Below are positions 1 to 5,740 of a stretch of DNA of 5,780 nucleotides, one piece after another. The notes beneath the pieces are model-generated. The model searched no databases. It saw only the letters and a list, made by a program, of their open reading frames with translations, and was not told where the DNA came from. The stretch's first letter is position 1. Each line of letters starts with the position of its first letter. The position numbers were made by a program, and so were the translations under genes. The DNA comes from Bacillota bacterium (GTDB lineage Bacteria; Eremiobacterota; SpSt-956; JAKJGF01), in assembly GCA_029555925.1 (NCBI GenBank), contig JAKPQU010000089.1:1-5780 (forward strand), written 5' to 3'.

Positions 1-22
1 CTAATTTTTCTTCTCCAGAGCC
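1..22 (+). repeat. 22-bp terminal direct repeat, left copy
   Basis: The first 22 bases are identical, in the same orientation, to the last 22 bases at 5759-5780. They also form the beginning of the structured repeat. The match cannot be extended because the window ends there. It may be circular overlap, a contig cut at a repeat, or a true second copy of the repeat. Confidence 0.9.
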
Positions 23-75
23 TGCCAGTCAGAAGCTTTTTATGGATACCCTTTTACCTGTTACGGTAATAAGCA
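1..75 (+). repeat. Structured dispersed repeat, left copy
   Basis: An inverted, diverged copy lies at 5611-5690, roughly three quarters identical by eye. The best conserved blocks are TTTTTCTTC (5-13), AGAGCCTG (17-24), CAGAAGCT (30-37) and TTTACCTG (53-60), then CGGTAAT (64-70). A hairpin is visible: CTTTTACC (51-58), loop TGTTAC, GGTAATAAG (65-73), pairing with a single bulged A. A second potential stem is CTTCT (10-14) with AGAAG (31-35). It sits downstream of the GH13-like gene on that gene's strand, but no T-run follows the hairpin, so I do not call it an intrinsic terminator. I do not recognise the family. Confidence 0.6.
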
Positions 76-95
76 TGTAATAAAGGTCTTGCTCC

Positions 96-123
96 CGTCA
101 CGCGTTACGCGTTACGCGTTACG
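96..123 (+). repeat. Heptamer array A (CGTCACG + 3 x CGTTACG)
   Basis: Four contiguous 7-base units: one variant CGTCACG (96-102), then three exact CGTTACG units (103-109, 110-116, 117-123). Each unit is a palindrome around its central base, and junctions create ACGCGT. The array starts within a few bases of the stop codon of the GH13-like gene (TAA at 129-127, - strand). It is the reverse complement of array B, and 28 bases match perfectly (97-124 with 2391-2418). It shares the preceding bases TTGCTCCC with array C, so the repeat element is longer than the heptamers. Confidence 0.9.
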
Positions 124-126
124 AGA

Positions 127-2355
127 TTAATAAGAAAATACCGTCACATGTGCCGGCGGCAAAACAATCTGCCCCTTATACCCTTCTCCGGGAGAATTGT
201 CAGGCCTGTTGAAATAATAATGGTTTATACAGAATGGCAGTTCTACCGTATGTTCTCTGTCCAGGTCCAGATTTGCCACTATTGCCAGTTTCTCTCCCTC
301 CTCGCAGTAAAGAGACAGAAATAAAACCTCTCTGTTTCTTGTATTTAATACTTCCACGAGTCTGTTTTTCTTTAACAGCGTTTTTAACTCTTTTATAGCA
401 GAGTTTATCTGTAGAATTTCCCCTATAAAGTGATTTTTTCCTGTCCATTCGCCTGTAGAAGTGTCAGGCTTACTCATAAGAAGTAATTTTTCCGCTTCCT
501 GATGCTTACTCTGTTCGTCACTGCTCATATAATCAAAAAATTGATTTGCTTCATCTATATGGGTATTCAGACCTACATTCACAGTGGAAGTGGCAACAAA
601 TTCTGTGCCGAAAACAGGATTGAAGAGAAATGGACTGTCTTCTTTTTCTGAAAATATACTGAAGAGACTGTAATAAAGCAGAGAAATTTTCCTTGCTTTA
701 TCCTGGTCTACAGGGGCTTTTGTGAAGTCAGGGGTTGTTCCGTTTCTTAGCGGAGCCTCTGTGAGAATCCTTGTTGCAGTGGACTGGCCTATTCTTTTTG
801 TATTATAATTATCAGGATAGCCAAACATTTTCCCTTTATAATGTTGAAATTCGGAAACTTCTTCAAAAAGTCTCCTCATATTTTTTATATGAAACCTTAC
901 TGTTTCTAACGGATTTTCCTCATAGTATTTCATTTCTTCTCTGTTATTATATCCCGGTTCACCGTAGGCAAAGACTTTTCCTGTTATAACAGTTGGAGTT
1001 TCTGAAAGGAATGAAAATCCTGCTGCAAGATTTTCTTCCCATACATTGGGAAGAACGTTCTTTATGGCAGATTTCAGATCTGCAGGGAGGGCATGACCCA
1101 TATCCAGGACAAAGCCGTCAACCCCCATATGTTTGAATTTATCAAAATAACCTGTAATCATATTCCATACTGGTTCATTCCTGTATTTTCTTTCTATTTC
1201 AGGTTCTACATCTTTAAAAAATTTGGCAGTAACAAAAGAAAGAGGAGTAACAAGTGGTAAATCACCATGAGTGTCCGCATAAAGACGAAGATAGGTAACA
1301 TCCTGCCAGAAAGGTTGAATTTCAAAGGGAGTATCACAGAAAGCAGGGAAGACCTCTGCTCTGTCAGAAGAATCTTTATAATATCCCACAAGTCTTCCGT
1401 CTTTCTCTCTTTTTACCTGATCCGGTGCCGGTACAAAGAAACTTACATATTCAGGATCTGTTTTGTTTACATCAATAAGATCGTCTATACCGTATTTACC
1501 GCTGTAAATCTTACTCTGATATTCACCGAAGAACCATTCTTCAAATGATTTTCTGTCAGGAAATCTCATGTTTCCCTGTGATGTCGGGTATTCATAGTCA
1601 GGATGGTAATAATCGGGCATTCTTTTAGGGGAACCTTCTTTTATCCAGTAGCCGTATTCGGGGTTTTTCTCAAGAATCTTGGAGTCAATGGAAAGAGTCC
1701 TGGGGATTACCTCCTGAATAACCATCATACCCAGCGCATGTGCTGCTTCTATAAAGGCAAGATACTGTTCTTCCGCATTAAATTCAAAAAGCGGATCTGC
1801 AAGGTTAGGGTCAATTGAGAAAGGATCTCTTATGGCAAAAGGAGATCCGAGATTTCCTTTTTTCCCGTACACTCCAATTTCCGTTATTGGCTGAAGATGG
1901 ATTGTATTGAACCCCAGTGCTTTAAGATAGGGGAGAACAAGAATATTCTTTATAAAGGTTCCCATCTCACAGATACCTTCCGAATTCAGGATAATATTTT
2001 CTGTGCCGGAAGAACCTATAAAACCATCGCCGTTATGATCATACATGGACAGTACCCTTGCAAGGGAATTTACTGCTTTGATGCCTTTCCCTGTTTTTAT
2101 GTCAGTATCTCTTTCCGGTTCATCATGTTCTCTATTATATTTCAGTATATTCTTTACCGTTTCTTCTATTAATTTATAGGGAGATTCTACTGATACGGGA
2201 CGTATGACATCTCCTGAATTAACCATTTCGGCGAGTTGTTCGGTACCTTTCATCGGATCTAATGTCCATGGTGCCGGTACAAAATAAGTTACCTTCTTTT
2301 CAGAGTTCTCACAAGCTTTAAGTATGGCTTCCAGTGAGGGAAATTTGTTACTCAT
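127..2355 (-). CDS. GH13-like alpha-amylase-family barrel protein, catalytic motifs degenerate
   Basis: This 742-residue protein has no signal peptide or membrane segment, so it is probably cytoplasmic. The middle resembles the GH13 (beta/alpha)8 barrel: LKALGFNTIHLQPITEIG (144-161) fits the early barrel strand, then AHALGMMVIQEVIPRTL (205-221) at the region I position, GVDGFVLDMGHA (411-422) at region II and FAYGEPGY (462-469) at region III. Asp418 and Glu466 would be the nucleophile and acid/base. Region I lacks the usual DxxxNH, the near-invariant Arg two residues before the nucleophile is Val416, and I find no region IV NHD. The N-terminal 130 residues include a loop with EF-hand-like spacing (DHNGDGFI, 106-113). 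The C-terminal part from about 665 looks like the beta-sandwich common after GH13 barrels. Substrate and activity are unknown, and it could be an altered transglycosidase or a non-catalytic glucan-binding protein. The ATG is fixed by a strong AAAGGAG site. It is a single-gene unit, divergent from the antitoxin/SDR genes and bracketed by heptamer arrays. Confidence 0.75.
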   Translation of the reverse strand: MSNKFPSLEAILKACENSEKKVTYFVPAPWTLDPMKGTEQLAEMVNSGDVIRPVSVESPYKLIEETVKNILKYNREHDEPERDTDIKTGKGIKAVNSLARVLSMYDHNGDGFIGSSGTENIILNSEGICEMGTFIKNILVLPYLKALGFNTIHLQPITEIGVYGKKGNLGSPFAIRDPFSIDPNLADPLFEFNAEEQYLAFIEAAHALGMMVIQEVIPRTLSIDSKILEKNPEYGYWIKEGSPKRMPDYYHPDYEYPTSQGNMRFPDRKSFEEWFFGEYQSKIYSGKYGIDDLIDVNKTDPEYVSFFVPAPDQVKREKDGRLVGYYKDSSDRAEVFPAFCDTPFEIQPFWQDVTYLRLYADTHGDLPLVTPLSFVTAKFFKDVEPEIERKYRNEPVWNMITGYFDKFKHMGVDGFVLDMGHALPADLKSAIKNVLPNVWEENLAAGFSFLSETPTVITGKVFAYGEPGYNNREEMKYYEENPLETVRFHIKNMRRLFEEVSEFQHYKGKMFGYPDNYNTKRIGQSTATRILTEAPLRNGTTPDFTKAPVDQDKARKISLLYYSLFSIFSEKEDSPFLFNPVFGTEFVATSTVNVGLNTHIDEANQFFDYMSSDEQSKHQEAEKLLLMSKPDTSTGEWTGKNHFIGEILQINSAIKELKTLLKKNRLVEVLNTRNREVLFLSLYCEEGEKLAIVANLDLDREHTVELPFCINHYYFNRPDNSPGEGYKGQIVLPPAHVTVFSY

Positions 2356-2362
2356 AGTATTG

Positions 2363-2369
2363 CTCCTTT
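2363..2369 (-). promoter_or_regulatory. Strong ribosome binding site of the GH13-like gene
   Basis: On the - strand AAAGGAG stands 7 bases before the ATG at 2355. It is the best Shine-Dalgarno match in the window and settles this start. Confidence 0.85.
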
Positions 2370-2391
2370 GTACATTATGTCCCTGTGTTAT

Positions 2392-2419
2392 CGTAACGCG
2401 TAACGCGTAACGCGTGACA
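2392..2419 (-). repeat. Heptamer array B, in the predicted 5' leader of the GH13-like gene
   Basis: On the + strand it reads three exact CGTAACG units (2392-2398, 2399-2405, 2406-2412), then CGTGACA. It is the inverse of array A: 28 bases (2391-2418) are exactly complementary in orientation, and after one mismatch GGAG (2420-2423) also matches CTCC at 92-95. It lies between the predicted promoter (2448-2475) and the ribosome binding site (2363-2369), so it should be transcribed with the GH13-like gene. Confidence 0.9.
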
Positions 2420-2447
2420 GGAGGATTATTTGCTGAAATTTCTCATA

Positions 2448-2475
2448 ATTATAGCGCAATTTTTTTAAGAGTAAA
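2448..2475 (-). promoter_or_regulatory. Predicted sigma70-type promoter of the GH13-like gene
   Basis: On the - strand a perfect -10 TATAAT (2453-2448) is preceded, after 16 bases, by TTTACT (2475-2470), which matches four of six consensus bases. The predicted start is near 2441, giving an untranslated leader of about 86 bases that contains heptamer array B. No operator is recognisable. Confidence 0.6.
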
Positions 2476-2499
2476 ACCCTTTAAGATAAAAAAATATTA

Positions 2500-2527
2500 T
2501 TGAACATTTTCCCTTTCATGGTAAAAT
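2500..2527 (+). promoter_or_regulatory. Predicted sigma70-type promoter for the antitoxin-like and SDR genes
   Basis: TTGAAC (2500-2505), a 16-base spacer and TAAAAT (2522-2527) form a near-consensus promoter. TGG just before the -10 gives an extended -10 element. The expected start is near 2534, about 32 bases before the ATG at 2566. The promoter faces away from that of the GH13-like gene, and the two elements are only about 25 bases apart. Confidence 0.7.
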
Positions 2528-2549
2528 AGATTCAGAGAAACTTGAAAAT

Positions 2550-2555
2550 AGGAAG
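2550..2555 (+). promoter_or_regulatory. Ribosome binding site deciding the antitoxin-like start
   Basis: AGGAAG lies 10 bases before the ATG at 2566. The in-frame TTG at 2542 lies upstream of this site and only about 8 bases from the predicted transcript start, so ATG 2566 is preferred. Confidence 0.65.
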
Positions 2556-2565
2556 TGACATTTTT

Positions 2566-2763
2566 ATGTCAGTTGAAATTTATAAAAAATTTGTAAAAGG
2601 TAAGGAATTGAAAAATTTAATAGACCTTCCTGATAATTACCTGGATAAAGAAATGGAAGTAATAATTAAACCTGTAGTAAAAAAAGTATTTAATTCTCTA
2701 TCGATTATAAAAATTAATACGGAAGAATTTAAATTCAACAGAGATGAAGCCAATGAAAGATAG
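2566..2763 (+). CDS. Small antitoxin-like protein, apparently without its toxin
   Basis: This 65-residue, charged protein has no signal peptide or membrane segment. Its pattern recalls short type II antitoxins paired with PIN-domain (VapC-type) toxins. The N-terminal part, with IDLPDNYLDKEMEVIIKPV at 19-37, looks like a small beta-rich binding/dimerisation region. The C-terminal tail TEEFKFNRDEANER (52-65) resembles the toxin-binding tails of such antitoxins. This is pattern memory, not a search. No toxin gene follows: its stop overlaps an ATG that opens only a short remnant frame, and the SDR gene starts 11 bases after the stop. If it still binds DNA it might repress its own promoter (2500-2527) and so regulate the SDR gene. 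It could also be an unrelated small protein. Confidence 0.6.
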   Translation: MSVEIYKKFVKGKELKNLIDLPDNYLDKEMEVIIKPVVKKVFNSLSIIKINTEEFKFNRDEANER

Positions 2764-2776
2764 AAATTTTGTATAT
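2753..2776 (+). pseudogene. Possible remnant of a toxin start (8 codons)
   Basis: An ATG at 2753 overlaps the antitoxin-like stop (ATGAAAGATAG), the usual arrangement of antitoxin-toxin pairs. It encodes MKDRNFVY, which resembles the first residues of PIN-domain toxins before their DTNI motif. After this the frame turns into an aromatic- and cysteine-rich sequence with no PIN features and stops at 2890, inside the SDR gene. The SDR gene begins at 2775 in another frame. I infer that the toxin body was lost when the SDR gene was joined here, but eight residues are too few to be certain. Confidence 0.3.
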
Positions 2777-3710
2777 GAATATACTTGTCACTGGTTCTAC
2801 TGGTTTCATAGGAAAAAGACTTACAGAGCTACTTCTCCTCCAGAATTACAATGTAACTGTTCTTCTCAGAGAGACTTCAAATATAGATAAAATAGATAAA
2901 AGAGTAAAAATATTTCAGGGCAATTTATTTGACGACTCTTTCCTTAAATCCTCTATGTCAGATATAGACACAGTATTTCATCTTGCTGCTTTAAGGGGAG
3001 AAACAGGTCTTACCTGGAAAGCCTATGAAAAATCCAATATTTTCCTGACAGAAAAACTCCTGGAAGCTTCCTGTAATGTTAAAAGATTCATTTTTTGCAG
3101 CACAGTAGGAGTTATGGGCTTTGGTACAGGGCTTTCGGAAAGTTCTCCTCTGAAACCATGGGGAAATTATCATAAATCTAAAAGTGAAGCAGAAAAAATC
3201 TGTCTCAATTATAAAAATACTATTATAATAAGACCATCTATAGTTTACGGGCCGGGAGACAATGGTTTTCTCTATAAACTCATCAATCTGATAAAAAAGA
3301 GGAGCTTTATTATTATCGGAACCGGTAAAAATAAGATTCATATGGTTCATATAGACAATCTCTGCAAAGGATTTATTGATATGGCTTTAAAGGGCAGGGC
3401 AGGGGAAACCTATATCCTTGCAGACAGAAAAGCCCTTACTGTTTCGGAGATGAGTCATATTATAGCAAAAAAGTCCGGCGTAAATATTCCTTCTGTTACT
3501 GTTCCAAGAATGATAGCTGTACCTCTGGCTTTTCTATTTGAGAGAGTTTTTTCTGTGCTATGTCCCGGGAAAGCCCCCTTTCTTTCAGTTGCAAAGGTAG
3601 ATATATTGAGTCTCAATCAGGATTTTGATATTTCAAAATCTCTATCTGCCGGATATAATCCGGAGATTGGGCCAGAGAATGGTATAGAAGAGCTTGTACA
3701 TTATTTCTGA
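2775..3710 (+). CDS. NAD(P)-dependent epimerase/dehydratase, extended SDR family
   Basis: This 311-residue oxidoreductase probably acts on a nucleotide-linked sugar or a related lipid/isoprenoid substrate in the cytoplasm. The N-terminal Rossmann motif is GSTGFIG (7-13), and HLAA (69-72) follows the fourth strand. The catalytic set is Ser109/Thr110 with Tyr132 and Lys136 (YxxxK). RPSIVYGPGD (153-162) and HMVHIDNL (189-196) are typical of extended SDRs. A hydrophobic stretch at about 246-262 may touch the membrane but is interrupted by charges. Length is normal and no key residue is missing. I chose ATG 2775, which gives the usual MNILVTG start, over the in-frame TTG at 2769. No strong Shine-Dalgarno site is seen, so translation may be coupled to the antitoxin-like gene ending 11 bases upstream. 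The substrate cannot be read from the sequence. Its last 10 bases overlap the end of the convergent lipoprotein gene. Confidence 0.88.
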   Translation: MNILVTGSTGFIGKRLTELLLLQNYNVTVLLRETSNIDKIDKRVKIFQGNLFDDSFLKSSMSDIDTVFHLAALRGETGLTWKAYEKSNIFLTEKLLEASCNVKRFIFCSTVGVMGFGTGLSESSPLKPWGNYHKSKSEAEKICLNYKNTIIIRPSIVYGPGDNGFLYKLINLIKKRSFIIIGTGKNKIHMVHIDNLCKGFIDMALKGRAGETYILADRKALTVSEMSHIIAKKSGVNIPSVTVPRMIAVPLAFLFERVFSVLCPGKAPFLSVAKVDILSLNQDFDISKSLSAGYNPEIGPENGIEELVHYF

Positions 3711-4696
3711 ACTGATTCCAGCATAATATATTCCACGCATAATCCCAGAGTTCTCACGTCATCCCCTGCTAATCCGATATTCCCGGGTATATTTGCATCA
3801 GGCATGTCGAAAAGAATATGTATATTATTATTAACAATAGAATGTTCCGGCAATGCTATGGTATATTCCATTTTATCTTTAACGACCAACTCGCCGGTTT
3901 TAGTGCCATTGATATAAATATTTACCCTCTGTGCCTCGAGTTTCCCGGGATTGAACAGGCCTCCCATAAAAACCTTCATGATAAGTTTCCCTTTGATATC
4001 ACCGGCAGATATATTCACTTCGGCTTTTTTCCCGTCTGTCCATGTAAAATCATCTTCGGCGTTACTCCAACCCTTACCTTTGTAAAAATCTCCGTTACCG
4101 CCTTTAATAAAGCTGATCTTCTCACCGGGTCTGTATATTTCCATTAATACCATATCAATGACCCTGATACCAAGTATTCGCAGATCTTCTCCCGTGCCCT
4201 GACTCTTCGGAGAAAATGCATCAGGTAATTCAAAGGTTATTCTAAGGAGAGGGTCCAGTAAATATACTTCAGGTATGATAATTCTATATTCTCCCGGTGA
4301 AGATACAACCCATTTCCCAATTTTCCTGCCGTTTGCATATATATAAACCCTCTGCCTCTTTCCTTTTGCTATATTTGGTTCAAGATTAACCTTCATTATA
4401 ACATCACAGGTTATTTCTTTCTGATTTATCTGAAAAATCAGTTCTGCCTTTTTATCACATGTCCAGGTAGAACCTTCTTCAGGTTCACTCCAGCCTGTTA
4501 CAAAAAAATTCCTGCCATTTCCATTTCTGTCAAATTTAATTATAGTACCTATTTGATAGAAATGAACAGGCAGAGGTGTGGGAGGGACAGGTGTAAAGGT
4601 TGGTACAGGCGAAGGCGTGGGAGCGGGAATGGTTTGTGTGAATTTACAGCCTGATAAGGTATATAATATGATAAATAAAAATATAAAACTTTTCAT
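3701..4696 (-). CDS. Lipoprotein with two tandem DUF7024-like beta domains
   Basis: This 331-residue protein begins with a lipoprotein signal peptide: Lys2, a hydrophobic core, and lipobox LSGC with the lipidated Cys17. A Pro/Thr-rich linker (about 24-44) then leads to two homologous halves, about 47-186 and 188-327. Both contain GNG-x-F followed by GWS, then TWT and KAE. Both also have QRVxIYxNGxKxG, an EYxIxxP strand, and PDAxxP before a DxRxLG segment. The arrangement recalls a domain I remember as DUF7024, found beside sugar transferases, so carbohydrate binding at the cell surface is plausible but inferred. A GTG at 4771 gives a 25-residue longer form with a 4-base GTGA overlap with the transaldolase. 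I prefer ATG 4696 because the signal peptide starts there and a promoter-like sequence lies just upstream. It has no clear Shine-Dalgarno site. It follows the transaldolase on the same strand and may be co-transcribed. Confidence 0.82.
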   Translation of the reverse strand: MKSFIFLFIILYTLSGCKFTQTIPAPTPSPVPTFTPVPPTPLPVHFYQIGTIIKFDRNGNGRNFFVTGWSEPEEGSTWTCDKKAELIFQINQKEITCDVIMKVNLEPNIAKGKRQRVYIYANGRKIGKWVVSSPGEYRIIIPEVYLLDPLLRITFELPDAFSPKSQGTGEDLRILGIRVIDMVLMEIYRPGEKISFIKGGNGDFYKGKGWSNAEDDFTWTDGKKAEVNISAGDIKGKLIMKVFMGGLFNPGKLEAQRVNIYINGTKTGELVVKDKMEYTIALPEHSIVNNNIHILFDMPDANIPGNIGLAGDDVRTLGLCVEYIMLESVQK

Positions 4697-4735
4697 AATA
4701 ATAAAGGTGTTAAATTTGAAAGATTTATTTTTGTA

Positions 4736-4763
4736 ATTATAACCTGAAAAGGTTTCGATACAA
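4736..4763 (-). promoter_or_regulatory. Possible promoter of the lipoprotein gene
   Basis: On the - strand a perfect TATAAT (4741-4736) has TTGTAT (4763-4758) 16 bases upstream, with only three of six -35 bases matched. A start near 4729 would leave about 33 bases before ATG 4696. It lies in the gap between the transaldolase stop and that ATG, and supports the shorter lipoprotein form. AT-rich DNA yields chance matches, so confidence is limited. Confidence 0.4.
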
Positions 4764-4767
4764 AGAA

Positions 4768-5508
4768 TCACTTTTTATTTGCAGTAATTTGTCCGAAGCT
4801 ATAACCGGCTGCCTGTCCGTCCGTATAAAACATATTTACTGTCTCCAGTGATAATTGATTGAGATCTTTATTTATAAGAGGAATTTTTTTGAGAATATCA
4901 TTTATTATCGTAATTATATGACATCCGCAGGACTCGGCCTGAAACAGATTAAGTAATTCACGAGGGCTGGCCCATAAGACTTCTGCCGAAGGATTGGTTT
5001 TAAGTATAGAAATGGCCTCTTTTATATATGGAACAGGATCACGACCTGTATCTGCAATCCTTCCTGCAAATACTGAAACTATACTCTTTACCTCATGATT
5101 TAATACTTTTGATACGGCTTTAACCTGTTCTGTTGTTAGAATTGCCGTAATATTAAGGCATAAACCATCATGGGAAAGTTTTTTTATGAGAGGTATAGAA
5201 GATTCGCCCTTCGTATTTGTTACAGGTATTTTAACATAAACATTGTCTCCCCAGCCTGCTATATATCTGGCTTCATCTTCCATTTCGTCGAAATCATCTG
5301 AAAAAACTTCGAAGGATATGGGAAGATCAGGTATTTCTGCCAGAGCAGATCTTGCAAAAGCTTCATAATCTGTTACGCCGGCTCTTTTCATAAGAGTCGG
5401 ATTTGTAGTAAACCCTTTCACAATTCCGCTTCTGTAAGCTTTCTTCATTTCTGTTATATCTGCTCCGTCAGCAAAAATTTTAATCTTTAAGTCTTTAATG
5501 TTTTTCAT
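4768..5508 (-). CDS. Transaldolase-family enzyme (small class I aldolase)
   Basis: This 246-residue cytoplasmic enzyme belongs to the transaldolase/fructose-6-phosphate aldolase group, whose members cleave or transfer a three-carbon ketol unit through a Schiff base. The order of motifs is complete: FADGAD (12-17), KGFTTNPTLMKRAGVTDYEAFA (31-52), ISFEVFSD (64-71), VYVKIPVT with the Schiff-base Lys93, LNITAI (118-123), VSVFAGRIADTGRDP (144-158) and WASPRE (179-184). The GRIADTGRDP and WASPRELLN wording matches, from memory, transaldolases in nucleotide-sugar or lipopolysaccharide gene clusters rather than TalB of the pentose phosphate pathway. It is slightly longer than FSA/TalC enzymes (about 220). 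The exact substrate is uncertain. ATG 5508 is the only Met before the first motif, and only a weak AAGAAG precedes it. No convincing promoter is visible upstream. It leads a possible two-gene unit with the lipoprotein. Confidence 0.92.
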   Translation of the reverse strand: MKNIKDLKIKIFADGADITEMKKAYRSGIVKGFTTNPTLMKRAGVTDYEAFARSALAEIPDLPISFEVFSDDFDEMEDEARYIAGWGDNVYVKIPVTNTKGESSIPLIKKLSHDGLCLNITAILTTEQVKAVSKVLNHEVKSIVSVFAGRIADTGRDPVPYIKEAISILKTNPSAEVLWASPRELLNLFQAESCGCHIITIINDILKKIPLINKDLNQLSLETVNMFYTDGQAAGYSFGQITANKK

Positions 5509-5572
5509 CTTCTTTACTCATATTAATAGTTTTTCTTAAGGAATGAACATTTATTAGTTGTCTCTTTGCTCC

Positions 5573-5593
5573 CATCACGCGTTACGCGTTACG
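5573..5593 (+). repeat. Heptamer array C (CATCACG + 2 x CGTTACG)
   Basis: Two exact CGTTACG units (5580-5586, 5587-5593) follow the variant CATCACG. With its left flank it matches array A at 27 of 28 positions (5566-5593 versus 89-116), and both arrays are followed by ATTAATA shortly after. It has one unit fewer than A and B. It lies about 65 bases upstream of the transaldolase start, so it may be in that gene's leader. Confidence 0.88.
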
Positions 5594-5610
5594 ATTAATA
5601 TATTTGAAAC

Positions 5611-5690
5611 TATTACTAATTACCGCTACAGGTAAATTAGTAACCATTTATCAGCTTCTGCCTGACAGGCTCTTACGAAGAAAAATAATT
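5611..5690 (-). repeat. Structured dispersed repeat, right copy (inverted)
   Basis: The reverse complement aligns with positions 1-75. It contains a strong hairpin: TTACTAATTACC (5613-5624), loop GCTACA, GGTAAATTAGTAA (5631-5643), pairing along 12 bp with one bulged base. It also holds GCCTGACAGGC (5660-5670), a palindrome around its central base that is decayed by one mismatch in the left copy (20-30). The hairpin position, its TTACC/GGTAA core and the bulge are shared with the left copy, while the outer stem sequence differs. Confidence 0.6.
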
Positions 5691-5719
5691 TGCCTTATTT
5701 AATTTGTTTTACAGACAAT

Positions 5720-5740
5720 AAATTAACCACTGGTTAATTT
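5720..5740. promoter_or_regulatory. Perfect 9-bp palindrome with a 3-base centre, operator-like
   Basis: The arms AAATTAACC (5720-5728) and GGTTAATTT (5732-5740) are exact reverse complements around ACT. It lies between the right structured repeat and the start of the third repeat copy. It could be a dimeric regulator's operator or a small hairpin. There is no T-run on either side, so a terminator is unlikely. No promoter or gene start is visible next to it within the window. Confidence 0.5.

Noticed and set aside
96..123. Heptamer arrays as a CRISPR array
   Set aside because: Units are 7 bases long with no spacers, and no cas gene is present.
442..480. Frameshift or truncation in the C-terminal part of the GH13-like gene
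   Set aside because: The frame is continuous from 2355 to 127 and the C-terminal beta-rich domain reads normally to the stop.
2006..2040. EF-hand calcium site (DHNGDGFI) in the GH13-like protein
   Set aside because: The first positions fit, but position 12 of the loop is Gly rather than Glu or Asp and no paired second hand is seen, so calcium binding is not claimed.
771..2172. Several + and - strand frames of 61-93 residues inside the GH13-like gene
   Set aside because: They sit in other frames of a continuous 742-residue coding region, are rich in Phe, Tyr and Ile as expected for antisense of this composition, and lack start signals.
2991..3350. 119-residue open frame on the - strand
   Set aside because: It lies wholly inside the SDR gene, whose motifs are intact, and its translation is compositionally odd with many Phe and Ile and no recognisable domain.
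3649..3663. CCGGAT / ATCCGG palindrome near the end of the SDR gene as a terminator
   Set aside because: It is within the coding sequence, the stem is only 6 bp, and no T-run follows on either strand.
3818..4147. 109-residue open frame on the + strand
   Set aside because: It is antisense to the lipoprotein's clearly duplicated domains and has no ribosome binding site or family resemblance.
1..5690. Terminal inverted repeats of an insertion sequence or integron attC sites
   Set aside because: There is no transposase or integrase in the window, the repeat copies are diverged, and I find no attC-type core site pair. A non-autonomous mobile repeat remains possible and is listed as a finding.
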